A DNA stretch of 64,000 nt, from positions 8,036,001 to 8,100,000 of the forward strand of contig NC_079381.1 of the NCBI RefSeq assembly GCF_021018895.1, given 5' to 3'. Below, piece after piece: positions 48,600 through 61,148 of the stretch (its first letter is position 1; each line of letters opens with the position of its first letter). Below the pieces are notes generated by a model. That model was given only the letters and a program-made list of their open reading frames with translations, was not told the origin of the DNA and made no database searches. Origin of the DNA: Seriola aureovittata (Eukaryota; Chordata; Actinopteri; Carangiformes; Carangidae). The position numbers and the translations under genes are program-made.

Positions 48600-51300
48600 C
48601 CACTGTCATCTCCCATTACCTCTTGCTCTTTGTTTAGCTTCAGCTGCTTTTTTTTTTCTTTTACTCTTCCTCCTCCTTTTACCATCTCTCCCTCTCTCCC
48701 TCTCTCTCTCTCTCTGAGTCTTTTTCACCCACTTCACTTCGTATTTCTCAGATCCCCTCCTACATATCATATCCTTCACTCTCCCTGTCTCTTTTTGTTA
48801 AGGTTGATCTCGAACACCACTACACCATGTTTAAGCATCCCAGAACGAAAGAGACATATCTGCAAGCATTGCTGAGTGACGTTCAAGAACATGAAAAAGC
48901 TTTTACAGTCAGACTAAAATGTCAAAAGGCAATGAAACAGTCGAAGACATTAAACACACGAGGGATTCTCATGAACAACCAAACTAATGGTGTTTGAAAA
49001 GAAAATGCTTTTACACTCAAACAGGTTATGAGAGTGAAGATCAAACACAGATTTACATAAACCACAAAAATCATTCTGTCAAAAAAATAAATAAAAGCAT
49101 AAAACTTTCACAAGTTCATTAATTGAAGAAGTCTGAGGTTTTCAAATAACATTTCAGGTGTGCTTTTTTTTTTCTTTTTCTTTTTTGGTCGAAGCAACAA
49201 AAAGTGATTTTGGGGAGGTTTTTTAGAAATCATTAAGACAGTGGCATTCAAGTTACTCCCTGCAACACTGTCTGAAAATTATGAAAACCAGAAGAAAGAG
49301 ACGGAATAAAACACCAAAAAAAGAACATCCTTCGTGGCCCAATCAATCCCAAGATTCATTGCGCGCTGGCAATGAAAGCAAACAATGCCGACAGACAGCC
49401 TGAGGATTGCACTTTGTTATCCGATTGTCTCCTTTTGGTCTGGCCTTTGCGTCCTGCGACATAGTATGTAGAATAAACACATAATCATAAGCTAATTGGT
49501 TTTTATTCTGTATTAAAAAAATATTCAAAAATTTCCCCATTGTTATTTCTTTTCCAGCAGACCAGGAAATCAAATGACATTTGATTTCAAACTCTAAACT
49601 GTGGATAATCGTATACATTAGATTGTGTAGCACAACAATATTAAAAGTCTCTGAGGTGTAAACAATAAATGGTAACCATAGAGGATAATTTTAATCGTCT
49701 GTTTTAAGCATCCGCTTCTCACCGGCTTTAATAGGTTAAACAACACTGTCTTTTTTGAAGTGTGCAGTGACAGGGAAGGAAGATGTTTGTGTGCATCCAT
49801 TTTTCTTGTTGTTTTGTGTTTGTTTGAGGCATGGGAGCGTTGTTGTCGCATGTGTAGTTGATACGTTTGAGCTACTTCTTGCACTTGCTGCTCCATCTGT
49901 TGAATGCCGATCTGCACTCCAATTTGCATAGCTAACATTTACAGATTTTGCACCCTCGCTTTAATCACGCTTGCTCTAATATGTGTTTTGCTGCACAGTT
50001 ACACTGCAAGCTGCTTTTTACTGCGTGGAAAATAATAAAAAGAAACTCTCTAAGTGAAAAGTGGGTGAAGTTCTGTAATAGTGCTATTAAGGTTTGTGTT
50101 CTTTGTATGTTATTTGTGCAAACATACATGTAGACACACAAACACATGAATGTTAAAAATCCACAGGTGTTTTTTTATTTATAATGACAGAGGAGTAGAT
50201 TTCAGCACTGTGAAACACAGTCAACTAATCTTTTTTCTCATTAACAATAAGTAAATCTACATTTTTTTTTTTTCTAGGTATCGTATTTTCAGAACATGAG
50301 TTGCTCAGACTTGAAGTGTGTTATATAATGAGTCGACTGGATAAACTGCTGACAGTTCACTCAGCTCATTACATTAAAGAAACATCATCAGCGTATTAGC
50401 ATATTAGACTTCCCGGCATTCATCTTTTCAGAGTGAAACCTCTCCAGAGACTCTTCCTTTTTGTAGTCTAAAGAAGACAGACATGATGGAAACTTGATGT
50501 CTATCTTTAATACATCTGACGGCAAGTCGCGGTTGTTTCTTCTCATAATGGTGAAAAACATCCAAACCACGAGGAAGGTTGGTGTTGAATTAATTCCCTA
50601 ATTTAACACGGTCGCTGGGAGCAGCATCAGATGTTTTCATCGCACAGACACTGGTGAGAAAAGTTGTTTTAGTCGTGCGTTCTTCAAATGGAAAAGTGAC
50701 TCTATAAACTGAGAATATGTGAAAAGACAAACAATCTGAGTGTTATTATGATTGTGACTGAACTGATTCAACTAAAGATCTTATGTCTGTTGAAGTTCTT
50801 CTCTCAAGCTCAGTTCATTTTACATCCAAAACTCCTAAAATGACTTTGAACTTCATGATGAGTCAACTTCGCTTCCCTTATTTTTAAGGCAGCTGGGGAA
50901 CTTACATGTTGGAGTTAAACCATCTTAAAAATGCTTCACAGTGGAGTGAGAGGCATTTGCCTTTAAAAAATGAAAAAAAGAAAAGATAAAGTCTGCTTTT
51001 GAGTTTCATTATATGAAGCGATGAGCCTTTGTGTGTGCGCACCTGTGACTTTGAAAGATAGAAACAGTGAGAGTCTGCGAGCGTGAATGTGACTGAGAGA
51101 ACGATTGTGTGTTTAGCGTGTGTGTGTGCGTCTGTTTGTATGTGTGAGTGATTGGCAGTTCATATGTATTTCATCTGAGCAGATATTGAGGAGAGTGACA
51201 GGGGGTGAAATTAAAATTGCATCCCTTGTCAGAGCATCACAATCCCCATCTCTGCTCTTCATTTTCTAAGTGCTGGTTTGCCCATCAAAACCCAAATGGT
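48600..51300. other. upstream region, no recognisable gene
   Basis: Pyrimidine-rich at 48655-48790 including (CT)n near 48681-48715; otherwise AT-rich unique sequence. No coding or RNA gene signal. Confidence 0.5.
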
Positions 51301-51313
51301 ATGTGTGTGTGTG

Positions 51314-51354
<41 letters not shown>

Positions 51355-51394
51355 GCATGTGCATCTGGGATTCTCTGGGTGCAAACGCTCTAGT

Positions 51395-51434
<40 letters not shown>

Positions 51435-51450
51435 TGTGTGTGCGTGCGTG
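51301..51450. repeat. paired (TG)n arrays
   Basis: TG at 51301-51356 and 51399-51450, in the same orientation, separated by about 42 bp. Confidence 0.95.
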
Positions 51451-51639
51451 CGCTTGAAACTGTGGGGGTATTTAGCCCGTCTATCAGCAAACAATACAGT
51501 TTTGAAATTTGACAGCTTCAGATCGCTCACATAATGATAGCCCACGGGCGGTTAGCGCTGCAATCACACAAACTCAATACAAACCCTCCTCCCTTTATCC
51601 ATCCATCCTTCCCTCCCCTGACCCCTCCCATTTATTCCC

Positions 51640-51840
51640 TCCTTCTTCCCGTCTTCCATATTTATTTATTCATTTCTTATTGGAGGGGAAAGAGCTGAAT
51701 AGGCGTGATTCTTTTGGCTGCTTAATTAAAATATATAATTCATCGCTGCGTCAAATGATTTTTGCCTCTGCGTCTTTGTGGAGTCCGATTTGGGAACATT
51801 TGCATTTAAATTGGAAAGCCAGGAGGGAAATACACTAGGC
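51640..51840. promoter_or_regulatory. candidate conserved non-coding / enhancer-like segment
   Basis: Unique sequence squeezed between microsatellites, with clustered homeodomain-like cores (TTAATTAAA, TATAATTCATC), a TGCGTCA AP-1/CRE-like half and TTTGCATTTAAAT (octamer-like). This is inference from motif density only; no alignment was possible. Confidence 0.25.
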
Positions 51841-51844
51841 GGGC

Positions 51845-51846
<2 letters not shown>

Positions 51847-51902
<56 letters not shown>

Positions 51903-51918
51903 GTGTATGTGTGTGTGA
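51847..51918. repeat. (GT)n array, about 70 bp
   Basis: GT run with single C and A substitutions near its 3' end. Confidence 0.97.
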
Positions 51919-52119
51919 AGATAACAAGCATCCTTCTCTTAAAGAAATGCACATACGTACTCTTTCTTTCTCTCTTTCTTTGGTCTTTTTTTCATTCACA
52001 ATGTGCAAGAACCAAAATCACACGACTACACTGGTCTACCAAATGGCACAAGAGAACATCCTGTAATGGAAACGTTGGGAGATTTTGTCCCTTGAAATAA
52101 CAACTTGTGTGACCAGCCA

Positions 52120-53493
52120 TATGTTCACTCAGTTCCTCTTGCTAATTAATTCCGATCCACATTTCACAAAAATCACTAATTGATTAAAGCAGAGATGTAA
52201 CAAACACATACACATGTAATTTCTCTCTGTGTCTCTTTCTCTCGAAAACAAAACAGCCGAATCCCCCCTGTCAGCAAACTGTCAGAAACAGAATAGTTCA
52301 TTACAAATGTGTCTGCGGAGAAAATAAAAGGAAGCGTACTCCTGGGTAATAAATGAGCTCTCTAATTTATAGCAAGTGTTGCATTTACAGCCCCTCCGGA
52401 ACATCAACCATAGCTATCAAATGTACAGGAGAAGCTAATAATAAATGCCTCGAATTATTGTTTGGAAGACCATCAACAGGAACCTGTGTCTAAAGAGATT
52501 TTACAAAGTGAGATCAATCATGTGAGAATCATGTGGGTTTTTTTTTTTTTTTTTGTAAGGGTTGTTACTGAATGTGATTTATTCATCCTGACAATTAAAA
52601 CATATGATGCTGAGACAGAGGTGCATTATCCTGCAGGCACGTAGCTGGAGGTCAGCTGTTTTTTAGATGCTGAAACCAGCGTGTCTGGCAGCGTAGAGCA
52701 TATTAAGAGTCTGTAAAAATCACACCTGCCTGCTCGGTTTATATACCGAGTCACAACAACGCAACTGGGGGAGAAATGGACTGTGCTCATAAACACGAAA
52801 GACTGCTTAATATAGCAACTAGAGAGAGTACGACACAGGCAGCCTGACTCCTCTCTGAGCTACCGTAAAAACGTAGAAGTTCCTAGAGGCTTCGTCCCTC
52901 TAAATCCAAAAAGTTTTTAAAAGGATATACCGAGCCATGATAAAGACTGAGACAATGGGGATTCACCAGGAGAAAGGGTGAATAACTCCAGATACTTTCA
53001 GGGCAAATATTCTAATTTCATCATCATGAAAAATAAAACCTTGAAACTCTTGAGCGAAGGCATCATATCCAGGGGGGGGTGGGGTGGGACTGATGCATCA
53101 AAAGGATCCTCACTGTAGAAATAAAACCTCTGGTCTGTGCACCACTAAATGAAATTGACTGACTGGCTTACTTTTGACACGTTTGTCCTACCTCGGGGCA
53201 ATGATTGACAAGCAAGGCTTCTTTCTTTTTTTCCAAGGCCATGTACACTGGCAGTTTGTTTTGGTATTTTTCATTCTGTTCACAGAGTGATGTCCACAAA
53301 ATTAAGAGTAAGGATACTTCTCAAAGGTCTAAGATATAAGTCTTAGGTTGAGTGTCCTGGTGGGTAAATAAAATCCCAAACCACTGTGTAAAAAAATAAA
53401 AAACGGAAGAAATCCCCCTTAATGAATTCGGTGGGAAATGCAAAACTTGTACTTTTGGCACAAGAGGATTCATATTGTGAATCTCCAAGTTAG
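52120..53493. other. upstream region, no recognisable gene
   Basis: AT-rich unique sequence. TAATTAATTCC and ACTAATTGATTAAAG near 52142-52188 are homeodomain-like. T16 run at 52538-52553 and a G-run at 53072-53090. Confidence 0.45.
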
Positions 53494-53883
53494 TTAAAGG
53501 TCCCATATTTTATGCTTGTTTTATTTGAAGTTTTGATATCTATAAGAAGATATATTTGTGGTTTAAAGTACAAAAAACCCACTCAGTGTAGTTTTACATC
53601 TCCTCTCTGAGGTCTCTCTCTGGAGCTCTGGTAACAACAGGTCAGTGAGCCAATCAGAAGAGAGGCCCAGACTGTTTTCTGAGTGACTGAAAAAAATATA
53701 TATGGCAGATTTCAGGTAAACACTCAGAAAACAAATCCAGCAAGGCTTGATGGTGGGCTGTGCTGGGGGCAGTGATGTTATATACATTTTATTATTATAT
53801 TATATTATTAATATAGAACCTAGACCTGCTTCATAATCAAAAAAGAAATGGAAATCTCACTTTATTAAATATGGGCCCTTTAA
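53494..53883. mobile_element. MITE-like dispersed repeat, copy 2, TTAA-flanked
   Basis: A 390-bp element beginning TTAAAGGTCCCATATTTT and ending AAATATGGGCCCTTTAA. Its termini are inverted repeats of about 16 bp and it is bounded by TTAA on both sides. The block 53588-53666 aligns without gaps to 20369-20447. It carries a TA-rich stretch at 53775-53812. No coding capacity. Confidence 0.8.
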
Positions 53884-54600
53884 GCTGTAAACAACAACCA
53901 AAATAGCATAAAAAGGGAATAGTTTTCTAGTTTCAAGTTAAAAATCTTTTCCAACTTTTTTCAAATGGACAGAAGAGTCCTCAAAAAAAAGAATAAATAA
54001 TAATAATCATTGCATATCTGAATGTGTGACAGATTTGTCAGAGGGAAGAACAGCCTCAATAAAAATGAAAAAAACAAAAACACTAAGTCACTTTCAAAAC
54101 CCGGTTAATCAATATACGAGCGGTACGCCAAGGAGTGTGCCAGTCTGAAGGAGAGACTTAACATTTATCTACGCTTCAACAGGGACTGTAAACTAACAGA
54201 CAGGTGTTTATCCGCACAGGATTGAAGCATTAATTAGCTCAAATGTTAATGAGTTTACTGTGCCTGCGACCCTGGCGACCAATAATAAGAAGAAACATGG
54301 ATTTATGGCACCTCATCGATCAATAACTGTCCTGCACATGGTCCTTTTTGACCAAACACACACGTATTACACACACAAACACAAACGCATCAGCACACCG
54401 AAAATGTTGCCTGTGTAACCTTTAATGTCACACTCCATATCCAATAATACAACTTCCTCATTCCCATAATGCTTTGCTTTTCTTAGCAACACTAATTCCC
54501 TCATCAATCATGCAGGATTTCTGCAGATTACCCACAAGCGCTGATGAGGGGGGGTGGAGGGGGTTGAGGCTGATGGTGTGGCTGCTGGCATTTTGGGTAC
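53884..54600. other. upstream region, no recognisable gene
   Basis: AT-rich unique sequence, A-rich at 53980-54080. The stretch 54225-54330 (TTAATTAGCTC, AATAATAAG, CATCGATCAATAA) has the look of a conserved regulatory sequence, by inference only. G-rich run at 54547-54561. Confidence 0.4.
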
Positions 54601-54601
54601 A

Positions 54602-54631
<30 letters not shown>
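54601..54631. repeat. (CA)n microsatellite
   Basis: About 15 CA units. Confidence 0.96.
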
Positions 54632-54633
<2 letters not shown>

Positions 54634-54969
54634 GCATACACAATTACACATTCACCGATGTGCGCTGCTGGCATTTGGTGCCGAGTGTTGATAGTCGGAT
54701 GGCGGTGACCTTTTTCACAGTCATTCTGGCTATAATTGCTCACTAAAGACAGCGTCAATTGTGTCTCAAGAGGTAGCAGGGGTCGAGCCCATAAACTCGC
54801 ACACACATACACACACACATGCACACACCCCGGTGCATGCGCATGTGGATGACGGCACTCGGCTCTGAGTGATAAATTCAACCACTGATCACATGCGACT
54901 GCTCTCAGCTGGCTGAGATTTAGGGGACCTGAACACGTCAGCTACTATGTATCATGTATCCTACAGCAA

Positions 54970-55013
<44 letters not shown>
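54970..55013. repeat. (CTG)14 trinucleotide repeat
   Basis: Fourteen perfect CTG units on the plus strand (CAG on the cntfr sense strand), followed by TGGTGGCGGCGGTGGTG. Not inside any open frame I can support. Confidence 0.97.
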
Positions 55014-55014
<1 letters not shown>

Positions 55015-55353
55015 GGTGGCGGCGGTGGTGTAGCTGGTGGAGGTCCCACATCACGTAGATGCAGTATCTAATGTGTTAGTTTGACGCGATCAGCTGGTAA
55101 CTGAGGATCTTAGCGCAAAAAATGCACACCTCGTGGGGCAGTGGTGTGAGCTCATCCTAGGCAGTTTCCATCTCTAATAATCTACAGGGAGTATTTGTGT
55201 GCTGAGTGGGATTATTATTATTAAACATGGTAGGCGATGGCTCGAGGCTGTATGTGAATAAACAGCCCAGTGCTTGTGTCAGGTAGCAGATCTCCGATGT
55301 GCATGTATGAGTGATTCTCATGTGGGATTTCTGCACTTGTATTTTCGCTTGAC

Positions 55354-55354
55354 T

Positions 55355-55385
<31 letters not shown>

Positions 55386-55680
55386 TGTTTTTGTCTCCAC
55401 CCAGCCATCTGGACCTCCTTGTGTGTGTAGAAGCAGATTTAGGTGGTTAGAAAGCTCTGGAAAAACACGGTGTTACCTCCAGCCCTCTCACCTCTGAACT
55501 CTATAAGTGTATCAAAGCTAAGAAAACAGAGCACTTTGTGTGTCTATGAGTGTGTGTGTGTGTGTGTCTGTGAGTGTGATTCGAACGTGTGTGTGTGTCA
55601 GCATTCTTAAGGACTACAAGGCTTTGAATGATGGGTGTAGACTCCCCTTTGTGAACGGGGAGTCTCCAGGAGCTGCGCAG

Positions 55681-55715
<35 letters not shown>

Positions 55716-55842
55716 TGTACGGGCTGTGATGTCCTGAACAGAGGTGTTTTTACAGGGAGTTAATCAGAACCAGAGCTGAAGCCTTGCCCATAGTGCATGA
55801 AATGCATGCACGCACACAAACACACACACACACACACACACA
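55354..55842. repeat. cluster of TG and CA arrays
   Basis: TG at 55354-55379, 55549-55569 and 55683-55714; CA at 55815-55842. The last two are complementary, about 100 bp apart. Confidence 0.94.
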
Positions 55843-58088
55843 CCTTTTGCCAAATTCAATACTACTAAACCACAGTTAACTGCATCAGTCTCTGTGTCAT
55901 ATCCATGTTGCTAAACAATTCAAAGAAACAGTGAAACAGAACAAGTGAATGTGGATAGAGCTGCAACCACTGATCATGAAGAGTGGCCACAAAGGTCTGG
56001 TAAGTTCACTTCTTTATAACTGTAAGTGTTTCGTCTCAGTGGACACTGACTGACATCCCTTATTACAGATTTCTCACATGTGCAGTTTTATTCCCCAAGA
56101 CGTAAACAGTAGTTGAGTTTCCCATTCAACGGGCGTAATGGGTGGATGTCACAGTTTCACTGTCACAGGAAAGCTAGAGTACACCTCCACTATTTCCATT
56201 TCCGCCCTGAGGTGGTATGCTTTGTTACCATGGAATCACAGTTCAGTGCAGTATGGACTCAGTGGTCCAGTACTGATATTCCACATCCACAAAGACTCGT
56301 GTGAGAGGCTGAATAATGAGCTCTGCACCGGTCAAGTTCAAGCATTCCTTATGGTCAGTGTGATGAGGGGTTTGTGTCTTCCAAACCCAGTTGATGTTAT
56401 ATAGGGAATAATTGCCTATTCCTCTGACCAGTGTGCCGGTCAGTCTCTTTTTGACATCACTTGAAAACACTGAGGAATTTCTTGCTTAAATAATGAAGAA
56501 GAAAGAAATGTGGAGTATCCACCAGGGTCCAGCAGGTTCCTGGCTTTAACCCAGGCAGGTCGTCTATAGTCAGAGTGTGTTGGTGGTTGCTGGAGTTTGA
56601 ACAGAGCCTCAGTGGTTTGCACCACCGCCTCACAATAAATGAAACTGAGATTTAAGATTCAGCTGCTGAAAAAGGAGCATTTTTAAATGCAAGAAATTTC
56701 ACATTACTGTTTTAGTAGTGACCCTGTGTGCTCCTTATGTCCTAAGAGTATTTTCAGTAACACAGCACATGAATGCAATGCTATATAGATCTTTGGAAAG
56801 GCTACATTTTTTGTTTCAGGTCTTACATCTTTTGTTAAGGCAGCACTGAGGAAGAGGTTCCAAAAAACCAGAGAACTGCAAAGAGAGACTGCAAACAAAT
56901 TACACTGTAGAGACTGTAACTTAGATTCTTTGGCATGAATAAGATGTGTTTCTTAAAATGTGACATGATGGAGGCTGTTATGTAACTATCTGAGGTGTCG
57001 GATGATCTTCTCTCTGGTCAGAAGTAAAACAGTGCAAACCAGGGTGATGTTAGGTCAGCACTCCAGACACTTCCTGCAACCTTCTGGTGTCATACAGGTG
57101 ATATTGAAGAACAATGTGCCTGGACTTATTGTGACAACGAAAGTGAAAATTCCAAGTGGCTACAGCACACAGATTTTAATTTAGAAATAAAAATTCTGAG
57201 TTGTGACTATATAAAATGCTACTTGTAATAAGTTCACAGAGCTAAAAGTTATAAGTTATTTAAACTCAAAGCCAATATTTAAAAAAAAAAAAGAAATAAA
57301 AAAGAAGTTAAATCAGGTAAACTCAAAGTTTTCTCGACTTTCGGTGAAGGAGACCTCAATTCCCCTCTGTTTTTTGAGCCCTTATGAAACCACAGAACCA
57401 CAGAAAGATGACATAATCTTGACAGAACATAACTGGATCTCAGTGTCCGCTGCGACAAACAGTGTGTGACAGCCAGGAAGTCAGGAAATCGATCTTCAAA
57501 TGTGTGGCATGCCCTCAAAGTGGTTATCAGTGATGTAAGGTATACACCTGATTTGACCAAAAGCTTTGCCAGTGTGGTCTGTGGTGGATTCAGTAGACTC
57601 AATTTGTATAACTATGATTACAGCTAAATTCAAGTAACTAATGTTGAACAAATGTACTGCATAAAAAAAAAATAGCGACTGCCCCTGACCTTCTTAAAAA
57701 AATGAAACAATTTGTGTCTTAGTATTCAGTCTATTCTGTCTTTAGCATTTTGTATGCATAGACAGGGATGGTTGATTGATTCAGGACTTCGCTCTGGTGT
57801 TTCATCTTCAGTTTATTAGCACTACAGCATCTTTTAAGAATCACCAAACTAAAATAAAACGAGAGGCTTCGGATCTCTCAGACCTGAGCTTTAACTGTGG
57901 ATACGGCCTTCAGTTGGAGAGAGAGAACGTGAGAGTTAAACAGAAAGAGAGAAAGATGTGAAGTAGAGACAGAAGTGAAGGATGCAAAGTGAAAAATAAA
58001 TGTAAGGTGAAAGACAGAGCATCAGATGCACGGAGAGCAAGAAACTGTGAGAGACGAACACAAATTTTCCTTCTGTCTTATTGCAGTG
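55843..58088. other. unique upstream sequence without repeats
   Basis: This 2.2-kb stretch is conspicuously free of simple repeats over 55980-57200 and of higher sequence complexity than its neighbours. Isolated splice-like sites occur (GTAAGT donor at 55999, TTATTACAG acceptor ending near 56070), but stops interrupt every frame and no protein family is recognised. Confidence 0.35.
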
Positions 58089-58102
58089 ATGTGTGTGTGT
58101 GT

Positions 58103-58133
<31 letters not shown>
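58089..58133. repeat. (TG)14 running into G17
   Basis: A TG dinucleotide run passes directly into 17 consecutive G (58117-58133). Confidence 0.96.
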
Positions 58134-58276
58134 TGCAAGTGTGAATGCAAGCCTGAGTGTTTCCCTGCATGTGTTGGAAACTAAAAACAGTGTGTTTACT
58201 CAACCTGTTTGCCAAGCCTCTTTGGTAAATATAGCAGACACAGTGGCAGCATAGACCAGGCTCACACACACTGAAA

Positions 58277-58298
58277 CACACACACACACACACACACA
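58277..58298. repeat. (CA)n microsatellite
   Basis: About 10 CA units. Confidence 0.94.
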
Positions 58299-58448
58299 AT
58301 CACGCGCACATACACCACACATATACTGTGTGTTCATCTGTCCACTGGCCTTTACCACAGGAGGCTATTTGTAGAGTTGATTCCTATGGCTGTCATGTAG
58401 GTCTGTCTATTAGTTGGGTGGCCTTCCACGCATGCAGACGGTTTACGG

Positions 58449-58451
<3 letters not shown>

Positions 58452-58490
<39 letters not shown>

Positions 58491-58502
58491 CACGCACACA
58501 CA
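58452..58502. repeat. (CA)n array, interrupted
   Basis: CA run with two CG units. Confidence 0.95.
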
Positions 58503-58589
58503 ACCTGTACAAGACAGACACACACAGAAGAACACACATGCCTGCATATCAAGGCACTACTACACTAATTATGCAGATGCAACATGACA

Positions 58590-58771
58590 TGCACACACAC
58601 ACACACACACGCACCATTCCACATGAGCACACGCAAAACACACATGCCCTGTAAGTCAGGCGGCCAAGAACCTCCGTTACCAGATAAACATACTAAATAT
58701 ATTGGAGCATTCACTAAAGTACAGTTAAGTGTCTGTTGCTTCACTCTAAGCAAATATAAGACTGAAATAGC

Positions 58772-58806
<35 letters not shown>
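58590..58806. repeat. (CA)n ... (TG)n inverted pair
   Basis: CA at 58590-58611 and TG at 58773-58806, opposite sense. Confidence 0.93.
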
Positions 58807-58809
<3 letters not shown>

Positions 58810-58958
58810 CGCGCATTCAAGGACATTTGCATCCTCACCTCGCTTGATACACAAGAATTACAGTACTCGAGAAGATGAGGGTAATGAATACGGTGCTTGT
58901 TAATACAGTGCAATTCTTATTTTTTCTTTCTTCTTCAAAGACCATGTATATAAGAAGG

Positions 58959-58959
<1 letters not shown>

Positions 58960-58994
<35 letters not shown>
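58960..58994. repeat. (AT)17 microsatellite
   Basis: Perfect AT run, self-complementary. Confidence 0.96.
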
Positions 58995-58996
<2 letters not shown>

Positions 58997-61120
58997 AATT
59001 AATTATAATATTCCACCAAGAGTATATTCCACCACTAAGGAAGTGCACCAGTTTAATATAAAAGTAACTCATTAGGCAGGAAAAGTCGGTACTTAAATAT
59101 TAAAATATTCCTAACTTGGCTTTGCTGGACAGTTGGTTGGCTAAAAAGAGCCTTAGTTTGGGTTGTTTCATGTTAAAATGACAGGTATAATCTGGAACAT
59201 AATTAACTAAAAATAAGAGTCCAAACAAAACAAAAAAGAGACGAATTCTGTCCAAGCTTGAAATTAATTAGCAGGCAACAGAGACATAAAGTTTGTAAGG
59301 CAGTGAGTCTTGGGGAGAATGTCTGCAGAGAGAAAAGGTCTTTACTTCTACTAAATTTAAAACAACCTCTCCTTTTTGTTGGGTTAATCAGTGCATGTCA
59401 ATATAATTATGCAAAGACTATTTGTTCTGAATCAAAATCCCATTATTTGCATGACTAACAGTATATTTTGGGGGATTATTATGTAATGCGTCTTGCCTAA
59501 GGGCACTTCAGCAAGATAGCACTTCAGTTTCAGACTTTGCTCAGTTCACAGTCCTGTGTGAGACCCATCGTGAGACAAAAATGTAGGATATATGGTCGAA
59601 AAAGCGTGACACATTATTGATTTCATAAGCTAGTACGGAATGGGTGGACCACACGCACCTAAACCTGCTGATCCTTCATCACACTTGTGAGCTTAGCAGC
59701 CTCAGGACGAGTCATCTATTGCTGAGCAGCGCTATTCTGGAGGACCACACTTAGTCATCGCTGACTTAACACTGATGTCATTATCTAAGCTCACCCTGTG
59801 TCTATACGTGTGTGTTTTTTGTGGGTCACAGAGAGTGACAGAATCATTCATTATCTCAGTCAGCTCTCTCTCTCTGTTCACCACGAGCCCTATAGGCACA
59901 CATTCTGTCAGCCGCTCTCTGACTCTCCCGTCTCTCCCAGTGACGCTATAATTCAACATTTTAACTCGAGCTGTCCGTCTCTTCCTCCCTCGATGCGAGT
60001 CTCTCATTCCACCTTCTCTATTTCCACCTGCTGCTCTCTTATCTGTCATTCCCTCCACCTTTTCTCTGCCCTTCTCCAGTCACCTTTCTCATACGCTCTC
60101 ACCTCTGTCATTCACTATCTTTCTCTTTAGTCCTTCCATCTTTTCTCCCTCTCTACCCCTCTCCATATATCTTCATATATATATTTTTTTTTTCTGCCCC
60201 CCACCCCCGTCTCTCTCTGGTGTCCTCCAGTAAACGCTGATGACAGCATTTCCTATTTTCTCACAGCAGAGAGCTCTGAACTTCCCGGAGGAATTGCTAT
60301 GACGATGATACACCAATGAGTAAGCAGGGACGGTGACAACCTCTGAATGTAAATCTGTTCCTCTGAGTAATGCAATAGTTCATTTGTCTTCATATACCCT
60401 GACTTAGCTTGGCCTCCCAGCAGATATGAGCTTGTTAGTATGAATATCGATGAGCCAAAATTCAAATTCAAAATCCATGAGATGAAATATTTGGGTTTTT
60501 ACTAAAATAAAAAAATTAAAAGCATTTTCAAAGGAAAAGTGGGCTTTTGTAAATGGAAATTTGACAATCCAACCCCTCAGATAACAGCTCCCCCTCCCTC
60601 TGCAAGCTGTTTCTAAGTTTCCCTTGAGCAAGGCATCGAACCATCCTCCCATCTGCTCCAGTGGAGCTACCCTGTGGCCGACAATAGAAAGCTGTATTGA
60701 AGAGGTAATTCTCTGTTGTTAATATGCATAGCTGCATGAATGTGAATCAGAGCAGTGCTGCAAGAAAACATACAGGCTCAGTCAACATTACCTGAATACG
60801 TAAAGGTTAAAATATATACTTTTTATTTCCCTCAGCCCAGGGTGGTTTCTGAGTTATCATCTGAATTCTTATTATACTGTTGAAATTAGCTCTACCCACA
60901 CAGCCCACCATTATGGAAAACGACAAATTTCTTTCTTCATTTTGAGGGCAGGGGTAAGTGGTTGTGTAATTTCAAAGAAGTGGCTGTTTTCATGCAGGAG
61001 GAGATTAGAATTCAATGAAAAGGTAAATTATGGCAACAAACACCAATCAGAAGAGTACACATTCAAGGTAAAATTTTACATCACTACCATAAAGTAAACA
61101 TCTGACTGTAGCTGCATGTC
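58995..61120. other. upstream region, no recognisable gene
   Basis: Pyrimidine-rich at 59860-60210, including CTCTCTGACTCTCC and a T10 run near 60185-60194. Two short modules resembling old SINE sequence are at 59491-59510 (TCTTGCCTAAGGGCACTTCA) and 60620-60640 (CCCTTGAGCAAGGCATCGAA). Confidence 0.45.
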
Positions 61121-61148
61121 CAGTGTGTGTGTGTGTGTGTGTGTGTGT
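61121..61148. repeat. (GT)14 microsatellite
   Basis: Perfect GT run. Confidence 0.96.
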
